In this document: positions 8,311-14,800 of the stretch, piece by piece
Numbering within the stretch: position 1 is the first letter of the stretch
Layout of the letters: each line of letters starts with the position of its first letter
Assembly: GCA_038245795.1 (NCBI GenBank)
Contig: JBBRSC010000010.1
Span: 1-26,977, forward strand
DNA length: 26,977 nt
Origin: JBBRSC01 sp038245795
GTDB lineage: Bacteria > Actinomycetota > Acidimicrobiia > Acidimicrobiales > Microtrichaceae
Direction of reading: 5' to 3'
Notes under the pieces: generated by a model
Told to the model about the DNA's origin: nothing
Databases searched by the model: none
The model's input: only the letters and a program-made list of their open reading frames with translations
Program-made: the position numbers and the translations under genes

Positions 8311-9510
8311 GTGTCCCCGGCGCTGTCGCTTCTTGACCAGCTCGTCACCGCTGATGCGGTGCGGCTCCGTCTGGTGAAGGCGACCGCCGCCGACCCGCGG
8401 TGGGAGCCGTCGTTGCGCCGATTGTCTGAGGACGCATCCCGGGCCGCGTCCGGCGGACCGTGGACGGTGATGTCGAAGTCGACCGTGCCGCCGAGCGGGG
8501 ATCGCCACGACTACTGCACCCTCAGCGAGTACTTCTGGCCCGACCCGCTCTCGCCCGATGGCCTCCCGTGGATCTTGCGGGACGGCCATCTCAACCCTGA
8601 ATCAGTCGCGGGTTCCGATGACGCCAACCAACTTCGTCACATGGCCAATGGATCGCTGACCCTGGCACTCAACGCATGGTTGACGGACTCGGCATCCGAT
8701 GCCGATCGCGCCGCCGACATCCTCCGCCGATGGTTCCTCCATCCCGACACCGCCATGCGGCCGCATCTGCGCTACTCGTCGATGGTTCCCGGTTGGTCCG
8801 AGCCACCCGGCTGGGGGCTCATCCGCTGCCATCCGTTCATTGCGGCGCTCGATGCAGAACGGCTGCTCATCGATCTCGGTGCCTGGACCACCGATGATTC
8901 GGAGCAGCTCACCGAGTGGATGGCGGAGTTCCTGTCGTGGATGTTGTCATCATCGATGTGGATCGAGGAACTGGAGCGGGGCAACAACCACACGTCATGG
9001 TGCCTGGCCACCGGCTTGGCATTGGCGCTCCGAGTCGACGATCTGGCGGCTGCACTTGAATTGGTGCCGCTCGCCCGTGATGCGATCGACGATCAAATTG
9101 AACTCGACGGACGCCAGCCGGCCGAAGAATCACGCAGCCGCGGCTACTTTTATGCGAACTACAACCTGGACGCGTTGATGACGTGCGCCGACCTCATGCG
9201 CAGGGTCGATCTCATGCGACCGTCCCAGACGAACGGCGGCCGTCTGACCGCCGCTGCTGAGCGCCTGGCGCCGTTCATCGATCAGGTGGAGCCTTGGCCG
9301 CAGCCGTTCCATATCGAGTGGGATCGAACGCTCGGCGCCAGCGCGTTGCACCGTGCAGTGGCGCGCCAATCGGCCGAGAACCGGGATGATGTTGGTCTCG
9401 CGCAGAGTCTGGCGCGAGAGGGATCGTTGGCGGCGAAACGGACGGCCCGCGAGTGGCTGTGTTGGGACACGGGCCGGGTCCCCTCGGTCACGGATGGCGT
9501 CTCAGCGTGA
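8311..9510 (+). CDS. Alginate-lyase-superfamily protein (PL5-like alpha toroid)
   Basis: A 399-residue protein with the hallmark blocks of the alginate_lyase domain: PSGDRHDY (residues 61-68), SEYFWPDP (72-79), the segment GLPWILRDGHLNPE (about 84-97), GNNHTSW (224-230) and RSRGYFYANYNLDAL (275-289). In PL5 lyases an Asn-His pair and a downstream Arg and Tyr are catalytic. Here Asn226-His227, Arg275/Arg277 and Tyr281/Tyr284 sit in matching order. Family members cleave uronic-acid polymers by beta-elimination. There is no signal peptide, so it should act in the cytoplasm on short or nucleotide-linked glycans, or be exported by another route. Its stop overlaps the sulfotransferase start (GTGA), so the two are co-translated. 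Fold assignment is fairly secure; alginate itself as substrate is not. Confidence 0.78.
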   Translation: MSPALSLLDQLVTADAVRLRLVKATAADPRWEPSLRRLSEDASRAASGGPWTVMSKSTVPPSGDRHDYCTLSEYFWPDPLSPDGLPWILRDGHLNPESVAGSDDANQLRHMANGSLTLALNAWLTDSASDADRAADILRRWFLHPDTAMRPHLRYSSMVPGWSEPPGWGLIRCHPFIAALDAERLLIDLGAWTTDDSEQLTEWMAEFLSWMLSSSMWIEELERGNNHTSWCLATGLALALRVDDLAAALELVPLARDAIDDQIELDGRQPAEESRSRGYFYANYNLDALMTCADLMRRVDLMRPSQTNGGRLTAAAERLAPFIDQVEPWPQPFHIEWDRTLGASALHRAVARQSAENRDDVGLAQSLAREGSLAAKRTAREWLCWDTGRVPSVTDGVSA

Positions 9511-10289
9511 GCGTCGATGGCCTGAACTCCGACCGCGTCGACATCATCCTCATCGGCGGTCCCGCCCGCTCGGGCACCGGTCTCATGCGACGGATCATTG
9601 GCTCACATCCCGACGTCGCCATTCCCAGTTTCGAATTCGGCATGGGTCGGGCAATCGAACACCACGAAGCCCCAGCGCAGGTCCACGAACGGCTGGTATC
9701 GCAGTTCGACCCGGGACTCGAGCCCGACACGCTTCCCCTCGACTCGCTTCGTGACTACTTCGTGGAGCTCCTGGATCGTTTTGCCGTCGATCAGGGCCGA
9801 CCCATTTTTGGAGAGAAGACACCCGGCAACGAGTTGTACTGGCCGACGCTGCGCGACTGGTTCGCTCCGCGTCGCGTCGGTTTCATCCACATGACCCGCG
9901 ATCCCGTCGACGTGATTGCCAGCCATCTCAACGCCCGCTGGAACGACCGCGAGCGTTCACCTGAGTTCGTTCGTTCGTTGGCTCAGGAGTGGGCTGCATC
10001 GATGATGCTGGCAGCGGCGCACTCGGCGACGGACCCGCGATATCTGATGGTCAGCTACGACGACGTCACCTCGAATCCGGCCGCAATCGCCACGAGGATC
10101 TGCGAGGCATTCGGGTGGCGGCCCGAGATCGCCGCCATGGTCGCCATGGGGTCGTACCCCGATCACGTGAACTCGAGTTTCGGGACCGACATCGGCGAAC
10201 GCATCTCGGGCGCCGTCAATAGGTCGGTCTCCCGAGCGGGTCACCTCACCGAGGCCGAACGCGCCATCATCGCCGACGTCGTTCGCTGA
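9507..10289 (+). CDS. PAPS-type sulfotransferase family protein
   Basis: A 260-residue cytosolic sulfotransferase-fold protein. The PAPS 5'-phosphosulfate loop is GGPARSGTGLMRRIIGSHP (residues 17-35). EKTPGN (103-108) is typical of bacterial members, and the 3'-phosphate-binding element is HMTRDPVDVIASHL with Arg131 and Ser139. GTG at 9507 is chosen because it overlaps the stop of the lyase-fold gene; the frame stays open upstream only through that gene. It should transfer sulfate from PAPS to a hydroxyl or amino group of a carbohydrate or small molecule. The obligate pairing with a uronan-lyase-fold protein points to a carbohydrate acceptor. It ends 16 bases from the convergent DUF35 gene, with no clear terminator between them. 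Confidence 0.85.
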   Translation: MSVDGLNSDRVDIILIGGPARSGTGLMRRIIGSHPDVAIPSFEFGMGRAIEHHEAPAQVHERLVSQFDPGLEPDTLPLDSLRDYFVELLDRFAVDQGRPIFGEKTPGNELYWPTLRDWFAPRRVGFIHMTRDPVDVIASHLNARWNDRERSPEFVRSLAQEWAASMMLAAAHSATDPRYLMVSYDDVTSNPAAIATRICEAFGWRPEIAAMVAMGSYPDHVNSSFGTDIGERISGAVNRSVSRAGHLTEAERAIIADVVR

Positions 10290-10305
10290 CGGAGCGCCCG
10301 GTGAC

Positions 10306-10713
10306 TCAGGCCGGGACGAACGCCGTCATGTGAAGTTCGTCATCGAGCGGCACCGTTCGCAACCGCAGTGCCATGCCGATCACGAGCTGATCCGGATCGC
10401 AGTCGATGACCCGGGTCATCACCCGCGGACCTTCAGCCAAGTCGACGACGGCCGCCACGTACGGCACCTGCTCACCGAAGGGCGGGAGATCATTCTGATA
10501 CACCGTCGAGTAGGTATAGAGCGTTCCGTCGCCCGACGCTTCCTCCCACGACACGTCCTCGCTCCAGCACTCCGGACAGAACGGTCGGGGGTAGTGGTGG
10601 GCGGCCCCGCACGATGCGCAACGCCGGATCAGAAGCTTGCCGTCCTTGAGCCCATCCCAGTACTCCTCGGATTCCGGCTCGATCATCGGTTGGTCGAATC
10701 TGGGACCTGACAT
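10306..10713 (-). CDS. Zn-ribbon/OB-fold DUF35 protein, partner of thiolase-type enzymes
   Basis: A 135-residue protein with an N-terminal rubredoxin-like zinc ribbon (Cys32-x2-Cys35 and Cys46-x2-Cys49) and a C-terminal OB fold (YTYSTVYQNDLPPFGEQVPYVAAVVDL), the DUF35/OB_aCoA_assoc architecture. In actinobacterial steroid catabolism such domains bind Ltp2-like proteins and are needed for retro-aldol cleavage. In archaea they partner thiolase/HMG-CoA synthase pairs. Here the likely partner is the Cys-less thiolase at 7067. It is divergent from the acyl-CoA synthetase with only 23 bases between start codons. Upstream of its ATG is TAATCT and six bases, so it is probably leaderless. Confidence 0.85.
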   Translation of the reverse strand: MSGPRFDQPMIEPESEEYWDGLKDGKLLIRRCASCGAAHHYPRPFCPECWSEDVSWEEASGDGTLYTYSTVYQNDLPPFGEQVPYVAAVVDLAEGPRVMTRVIDCDPDQLVIGMALRLRTVPLDDELHMTAFVPA

Positions 10714-10721
10714 GGCGTCAG
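10706..10721. promoter_or_regulatory. Inverted repeat CTGAC-N5-GTCAG across the DUF35 start codon (candidate operator)
   Basis: CCTGAC (10706-10711) and GTCAG (10717-10721) with five bases between, the same spacing and the same following GAT as the site at 7037. It covers the DUF35 start codon and abuts both -10 boxes of the divergent promoters, so one bound protein could silence both genes. Confidence 0.4.
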
Positions 10722-10725
10722 ATTA
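10720..10725 (-). promoter_or_regulatory. -10 box of a leaderless promoter for the DUF35 gene
   Basis: On the minus strand TAATCT is followed by six bases and ATG (10713-10711). It overlaps the opposing -10 box of the synthetase by two bases, so polymerase should occupy only one of the two promoters at a time. Confidence 0.45.
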
Positions 10726-10729
10726 CCAT
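10724..10729 (+). promoter_or_regulatory. -10 box of a leaderless promoter for the acyl-CoA synthetase gene
   Basis: TACCAT followed by seven bases and GTG at 10737. Spacing and sequence closely resemble the thiolase promoter (TACGAT-N7-ATG at 7054). The expected -35 region lies inside the DUF35 coding sequence. Confidence 0.45.
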
Positions 10730-10736
10730 CAGTGCC

Positions 10737-12899
10737 GTGTCGACCCATCGTGACTCCTCTGGCCGCCCCACCACACTGCGAGAGGTCGACCTCGACAGCT
10801 TCTTCTCGCCGTCATCGCTCGTGGTCATCGGGGCCTCCGATACGCCGGGCCGTCCCAATACGCTGATCACCGCCCGTCTCCAAGCATGGGCGACCAAGCG
10901 GGGCGCCACCTTCGTGCCGGTCAATCCCAACCGCGAGACCGTGAGCGGCGTGGCGTGCGCGGCCAGTGTTGCCGACGCGATTTCGCTCGCGGGCGGGACC
11001 ATCGACCTTGCCGTCATCCTCACCGGTGACGTCGAGGGTTCGTTGGCAGCGGCGATCGAAGCCGGAGCGCGTTTCGCCGTCGCCTTCGGCGCCGGGTTTG
11101 CCGAGGTGGGCGAAGAGGGCCGTCGTGCGCAGGACCGTGTGGCGGCGATGATCGAGGAGGGCGCCACCCATCTGCTCGGACCGAACACCAACCTCAATGC
11201 CTTCGAAGAGTTCGACGAGACGCTGCCCGGACCGAAGATCGCGCTGATCAGCCAGTCCGGCCATCAGGGTCGCCCCATCTTTCAGAGCCAGGAGATCGGC
11301 ATTGCGTTGAGTCATTGGGCGCCGACCGGCAACGAAGTGGATCTCGAGTTCGCCGACTTCGTGCGCTACTTCGCCGATCGACCCGAGGTCGGCGCGATCG
11401 CCGCGTACATCGAAGGATTCAAGGACGGCCGGACCGTGCAACTCGCCGCCGATCACGCGTTGGTGACGGGCACCCCGATCTGCATGGTGAAGGTGGGTCG
11501 CACCGAGGCCGGCGCATCGATGGCGTCGAGCCACACCGGCAAGCTCACCGGTTCCGACGACGTGACCGACGCCGTGTTCCGCCAGTACGGGGTGCAGCGT
11601 TTCGACGGACTCGACGAGATGCTCGACGCGGCGCAGTTGTTCTGTCGAGCGCCAGCTCCTCGGCACACCGATCCCGGCGTGGCGGTGTACGCCATCAGCG
11701 GTGGCACCGGTGCGCACATGAGCGATCTGTTGTCGTCGGCCGGGTTGCGCCTCCCAACCTTGTCGGATGCCACGCAGGCGACGTTGCATCAGTGGATCCC
11801 GGAGTACCTGCGGGTCTCGAACCCCATCGACAACGGCGGCCATCCGGTCGGCGATGAGCGTGGACGCAAGATCCTCGATGTGTTGGTCGCCGACCCCGAT
11901 ATCGATGTGTTGGTCGCGCCGATCACGGGGGCCTTCCCTCCCATGTCCGACCGGTTGGCGCAGGATCTGGTCGACGTGGCCGAGACGACCGACAAACCGA
12001 TCTGCGTGATCTGGGGATCGCCGGTGGGAACCGAGGCGGCGTACCGAGACATCCTGTTGGGATCATCGAAGGTCGCAGTGTTCCGGACGTTCGGAAATTG
12101 CGTGAAGGCCGTCCGCGCGTGGCGCGACTTCCACGCCTTCCGCGCCGAGTACACCTCGGCGTTCGCCAAGGTGCCGGCCCGACCAAAACCGGCAGCCGCG
12201 GCCGCTCGGGAACTCGTCCAAGGGCGCCAGTCGCTCAGCGAGTGGGAATCGAAGGAGCTCTTGGCGTCCTATGGGATCGTCTTCAGCGACGAAGAGTTGG
12301 TCCAGTCCGCCACAGCGGCGGTGAAGGCTGCGCAACGCATCGGGTTCCCGGTGGTGATGAAGGCGTGTGCCGCGGACCTGGCCCACAAGAGCGAGCTGGG
12401 CCTCGTCAAAGTCGGGCTGCGAACAGCTGCCGAGGTGAGGGCCGCGTTCAACGATCTGCTCGAGCGTTCGCCCATGCCGATCGACGGCGTGATCGTGTCG
12501 GAGATGGTGAGTGGTGGTGTGGAGTGCGTTGTGGGCATGTCGACGGATCCGATCTTCGGTCCGACCATCGTGGCCGGATTGGGCGGCGTGTTCGTCGAGG
12601 TCCTGGGCGACGTGGCCATGCGGGTTCCGCCGTTTGATGTCACCGAAGCGCATCGCATGCTCAACGAGTTGCGGGGCGTCGCGATGTTGGGAGGCGTTCG
12701 TGGTGCTGGTGCATCGGATGTCGACGCGCTGGCGAAGGTCATCGTGTCATTGCAACGCCTGGCATTGGACCTGGGCGGCGACGGTGCTGGCCAGATCGCC
12801 GAGATCGACTTGAATCCGGTCCTGGTGCGTCCGAAGAAGCGGGCCAAGGGCCTCGCCGGAGCCGTCGCCCTCGACGCGCTCGTGGTGCCCGGACGGTAA
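10737..12899 (+). CDS. ADP-forming acyl-CoA synthetase, fused alpha-beta (acetate-CoA ligase family)
   Basis: A 720-residue single chain with the full NDP-forming acyl-CoA synthetase layout. An N-terminal CoA-binding Rossmann domain (LVVIGASDTPGRPN, about 28-41) is followed by succinyl-CoA-ligase-like domains carrying the phosphohistidine motif SSHTGK (His266) and an ISGGTGAHMSDLL block. A C-terminal ATP-grasp domain (about 495-715) contains AHKSELGLVKVGL and GLGGVFVEVLGDVAMRVPPF. It converts an acid, ATP and CoA to acyl-CoA, ADP and phosphate, or runs in reverse. In this setting it probably activates a carboxylic acid or recycles a CoA thioester. GTG 10737 fits the upstream leaderless -10 box. 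The DUF35 gene is divergent, and a GC-rich repeat follows the stop. Confidence 0.9.
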   Translation: MSTHRDSSGRPTTLREVDLDSFFSPSSLVVIGASDTPGRPNTLITARLQAWATKRGATFVPVNPNRETVSGVACAASVADAISLAGGTIDLAVILTGDVEGSLAAAIEAGARFAVAFGAGFAEVGEEGRRAQDRVAAMIEEGATHLLGPNTNLNAFEEFDETLPGPKIALISQSGHQGRPIFQSQEIGIALSHWAPTGNEVDLEFADFVRYFADRPEVGAIAAYIEGFKDGRTVQLAADHALVTGTPICMVKVGRTEAGASMASSHTGKLTGSDDVTDAVFRQYGVQRFDGLDEMLDAAQLFCRAPAPRHTDPGVAVYAISGGTGAHMSDLLSSAGLRLPTLSDATQATLHQWIPEYLRVSNPIDNGGHPVGDERGRKILDVLVADPDIDVLVAPITGAFPPMSDRLAQDLVDVAETTDKPICVIWGSPVGTEAAYRDILLGSSKVAVFRTFGNCVKAVRAWRDFHAFRAEYTSAFAKVPARPKPAAAAARELVQGRQSLSEWESKELLASYGIVFSDEELVQSATAAVKAAQRIGFPVVMKACAADLAHKSELGLVKVGLRTAAEVRAAFNDLLERSPMPIDGVIVSEMVSGGVECVVGMSTDPIFGPTIVAGLGGVFVEVLGDVAMRVPPFDVTEAHRMLNELRGVAMLGGVRGAGASDVDALAKVIVSLQRLALDLGGDGAGQIAEIDLNPVLVRPKKRAKGLAGAVALDALVVPGR

Positions 12900-12900
12900 C

Positions 12901-12957
12901 CCGGCCCGCGCCCGCGCCGGCGCCCGATGCCCGCGCCCGCGCCCGAGCGGTCGGACG
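12901..12957. repeat. GC-rich simple repeat (GCCCGC-like units)
   Basis: Immediately after the synthetase stop lie imperfect repeats of cccgcgcc/gcccgc units, almost pure G+C to about 12950. No coding potential is evident. It marks the edge of the degraded patch and may reflect slippage or a recombination junction. Confidence 0.55.
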
Positions 12958-13000
12958 AGCGGGTCACTTCCGCATCGACTGTCACTTCAGGACCTCGGTG

Positions 13001-13405
13001 CTACTCGATCACCAACTCGGGTTCGACCGCTTCCGCCAGCTTGATCGTGGCATCGGAACGGAGCCACAACGGTGAGACCAGCCGCTCGCGTTGGCCGATC
13101 TCGCGACCGCTGGCGTCGAACAGGGTCATCGGCCGTTCCCGCTCGCCACTGACCAGAAAGCCGGTGCCGTCAGGGCTCCATCTCACGTAACCCTGACGAT
13201 CCGTCACCCGACGCGACTGCTGTTCGGCACGGCCCGGATCGAGTTTCATCACATAGATCCCGGAAGCCGACTGGCCGTTGCTCTCACCGCAGCCTGCTCC
13301 GAACAACGTCTGACCCGAGCTCACGCTGTAGTCGACCACTCCGATATTGCAACCCACGGTGGCAATCGTCGACGACTCGTTGTGGCCATCAACTCGACTC
13401 TTCAT
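13001..13405 (-). pseudogene. C-terminal remnant of a beta-propeller (TolB/WD40-like) protein
   Basis: A minus-strand frame ending at 13001 reads like the tail of a larger propeller protein. Two blade-like repeats are visible: SGQTLFGAGCGES...GIYVMKLD, then GYVRWSPDGTGFLVSGERERPMTLFDASG, where WSPDG is a typical TolB/WD40 strand motif. The reading frame stays plausible to about 13440 (ADLTALVDRLV), then loses coding character. No signal peptide, promoter or N-terminal domain is present and the next coding signal is on the other strand, so I read this as a 5'-deleted remnant. An ATG at 13405 would give a 134-residue product, so a small expressed protein cannot be excluded. The family assignment is tentative. 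Confidence 0.45.
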
Positions 13406-13510
13406 GACGAGACGGTCGACGAGTGCTGTCAAGTCTGCAGTGGCCGACGAAGAACCGCGGGTGCCGCCGTCGAAACCGGAGGGGCGATGGCCGCCGTCGG
13501 CGAGTTGAGC

Positions 13511-13962
13511 ATGAGGGTTACGAGAGGAGATCACAGGCCTTGGAGCGAAAAGTGGCACACAGTGCTCCACGCCCTCGACCACGTGGATGAGATCTATTCC
13601 GGCGAGGCGCACCTACTCGGGAGTATCGAGATCGACCGCCGCGTAACGACGTTCTTCGTGGAGTGTGATCACTTGCGCGATTGGATGAAGGGCGACGCTG
13701 CGACGTTCTCGGACCTAGATTCCGAAGACATTGACGAGTACCGGCCGCTATCCCGGCCCTTGGTGATCTGAAACGCTCTCTGCAATTCACACAAACACCA
13801 CACGAGACGGGGCGGGATCACTGCCCGGCGATTCGTGACACTGAGATCACTCCCACTACTGCTCGGGCAACCATCGAGGTCGACTGGGCGACCCCGGAGT
13901 CGACAACAATCGACGCGCTAGTTCTTGTCCGAGAGTGCGTTGGAAGCGGCGAGAGTGCCTGA
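13511..13962 (+). pseudogene. Disrupted hypothetical gene (in-frame TGA plus frameshift)
   Basis: From ATG 13511 the frame encodes a plausible soluble protein (WSEKWHTVLHALDHVDEIY...TTFFVECDHLRDWMKGD...DEYRPLSRPLVI) until TGA at 13769. The same frame continues as NALCNSHKHH. In a family of uncharacterised bacterial proteins that I recall, a '-LAIC-D-CNGSKHL-' segment follows the 'CyHLkDWL' segment, so the TGA stands where a Cys codon (TGC/TGT) is expected. Coding character then moves to another frame from about 13807 (TARATIEVDWATPESTTIDALVLVREC), ending at TGA 13960-13962. One nonsense change and one indel therefore separate three recognisable segments. This is most simply a decaying gene. 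The function of the family is unknown to me; the HLxDWL and NxxKH motifs recall small helical proteins encoded near mobile or defence loci. Confidence 0.55.
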
Positions 13963-13985
13963 ACCCATTTCACACATAATGGTGG

Positions 13986-14000
13986 CATGCTGATAGTATG
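13986..14000. promoter_or_regulatory. Imperfect inverted repeat at the antitoxin promoter (candidate autoregulatory operator)
   Basis: CATnCT and AGnATG arms flank three bases and overlap the TAGTAT -10 box. VapB-type antitoxins usually bind such short palindromes to repress their own operon. The arms are short, so this is suggestive only. Confidence 0.3.
13994..13999 (+). promoter_or_regulatory. -10 box of a leaderless promoter for the toxin-antitoxin operon
   Basis: TAGTAT followed by six bases and GTG at 14006, in a locally AT-rich stretch. It matches the layout of the other leaderless promoters in the window. Confidence 0.5.
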
Positions 14001-14005
14001 ATCGT

Positions 14006-14320
14006 GTGAGCAAAGAACGGTTGTCCGCGACGGTGGACTCGGACGTGTTGGATGCGGGCCGCAAGGCGGTCGCGTCCGGTCGGGCAGACAACCTCAGTGA
14101 ATGGGTCAATCGGGCACTCCAGTCGCAAGTGGACCACGATCGTCGACTGCTCGCCCTCGAGGAATTCCTTCAGGCCTACGAAGCTGAACAGGGCCTGATC
14201 TCGCCCGACGAGATCCAGGCAGCCGAACGAAGAGCTCGAGATCGAGCGATCGTCGTGCGTGGCGGCACGAAGCGAACGAAAATCTCGTCGACCGGTTCAT
14301 CGAGCCGGGCACGACAATGA
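14006..14320 (+). CDS. VapB-type antitoxin
   Basis: A 104-residue antitoxin. The N-terminal part (RLSATVDSDVLDAGRKAVASGRADNLSEWVNRALQ) has the ribbon-helix-helix look of DNA-binding antitoxins: a beta strand, a helix with D/A/G-rich residues, then an SEWVNxAL helix. The charged C-terminal half (EEFLQAYEAEQGLISPDEIQAAERRARDRAIVV) would wrap the toxin. GTG 14006 is supported by the -10 box six bases upstream. The last codons overlap the toxin start (ATGA at 14317), the usual arrangement ensuring antitoxin is made first. About 18 residues after RAIVVRG are low-complexity and look like an extension created by reading into the overlap. Confidence 0.82.
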   Translation: MSKERLSATVDSDVLDAGRKAVASGRADNLSEWVNRALQSQVDHDRRLLALEEFLQAYEAEQGLISPDEIQAAERRARDRAIVVRGGTKRTKISSTGSSSRARQ

Positions 14321-14694
14321 TCGTGCTCGATGCGGGGGCCTTCCTCGAGATCGAACGCGGGAACCGCGATTTGATGGCATTGCTGAAGCGAGAACACCTG
14401 GCCGGGCGCGTTCCGTCGACTCACGGAGGGATCGTCGGTCAGATCTGGCGAGGTGGCCGAGATCGAGGGGCCAACGTGGCTCGACTTCTGCCAGGGGTCG
14501 ATGTTCGACCGATCGACGAGTCCCTCGGTCGACGAGTCGGGCTCTTGCTCGGAGCTGCTGAGATGACTGACGTCATCGACGCGGCAGTGGTGCTCCTGGC
14601 GCACGACGGCGACGAGATCTTCACCTCCGACGTGACCGACCTCGCCCGCCTCGCCGAGGCACTCGGCTCCGACGTTGAGATTGTTTCCGTCTGA
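14317..14694 (+). CDS. PIN-domain toxin, VapC-type ribonuclease
   Basis: A 125-residue PIN-domain protein of normal VapC length. Acidic metal-site residues are in place: Asp5 (IVLDAGAF), Asp85/Asp88 (TDVIDAAVV) and Asp105 (TSDVTDLARLA). VapC toxins cleave tRNA or rRNA when the antitoxin is lost. The gene is translationally coupled to the antitoxin and appears intact, although the region just upstream is decayed. Target specificity is not visible. Confidence 0.85.
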   Translation: MIVLDAGAFLEIERGNRDLMALLKREHLAGRVPSTHGGIVGQIWRGGRDRGANVARLLPGVDVRPIDESLGRRVGLLLGAAEMTDVIDAAVVLLAHDGDEIFTSDVTDLARLAEALGSDVEIVSV

Positions 14695-14749
14695 CGCGTT
14701 GGCTGTTGTCGCCGCCTACTACCTCGGGCACTGGACGGCCCGCCGCAAC

Positions 14750-14755
14750 TACGCT
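14750..14755 (+). promoter_or_regulatory. -10 box of the acyl-CoA dehydrogenase gene at 14801
   Basis: TACGCT lies one base before the CCTGAC-N6-GTCAGG inverted repeat, placing the likely transcription start inside the operator. An identical TACGCT sits four bases from the operator upstream of the SDR gene. Confidence 0.4.
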
Positions 14756-14756
14756 G

Positions 14757-14778
14757 AACCTGACATACACGTCAGGTT
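14757..14778. promoter_or_regulatory. Inverted repeat AACCTGAC-N6-GTCAGGTT (candidate repressor operator, site 1)
   Basis: Eight-base perfect arms with a six-base spacer, 22 bases upstream of the acyl-CoA dehydrogenase ATG and just downstream of its -10 box. The same arms and spacing occur at 18222 and 21451. Arm length and spacing suit a TetR-family dimer. No regulator gene is in the window. Confidence 0.65.
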
Positions 14779-14800
14779 TTGGAAGGGATGCACCGACGGC

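Noticed and set aside
13091..13510. Upstream extension of the broken gene's frame on the plus strand
   Set aside because: The sequence before 13511 looks like shadow of the minus-strand propeller remnant; only the part from ATG 13511 has coding character.
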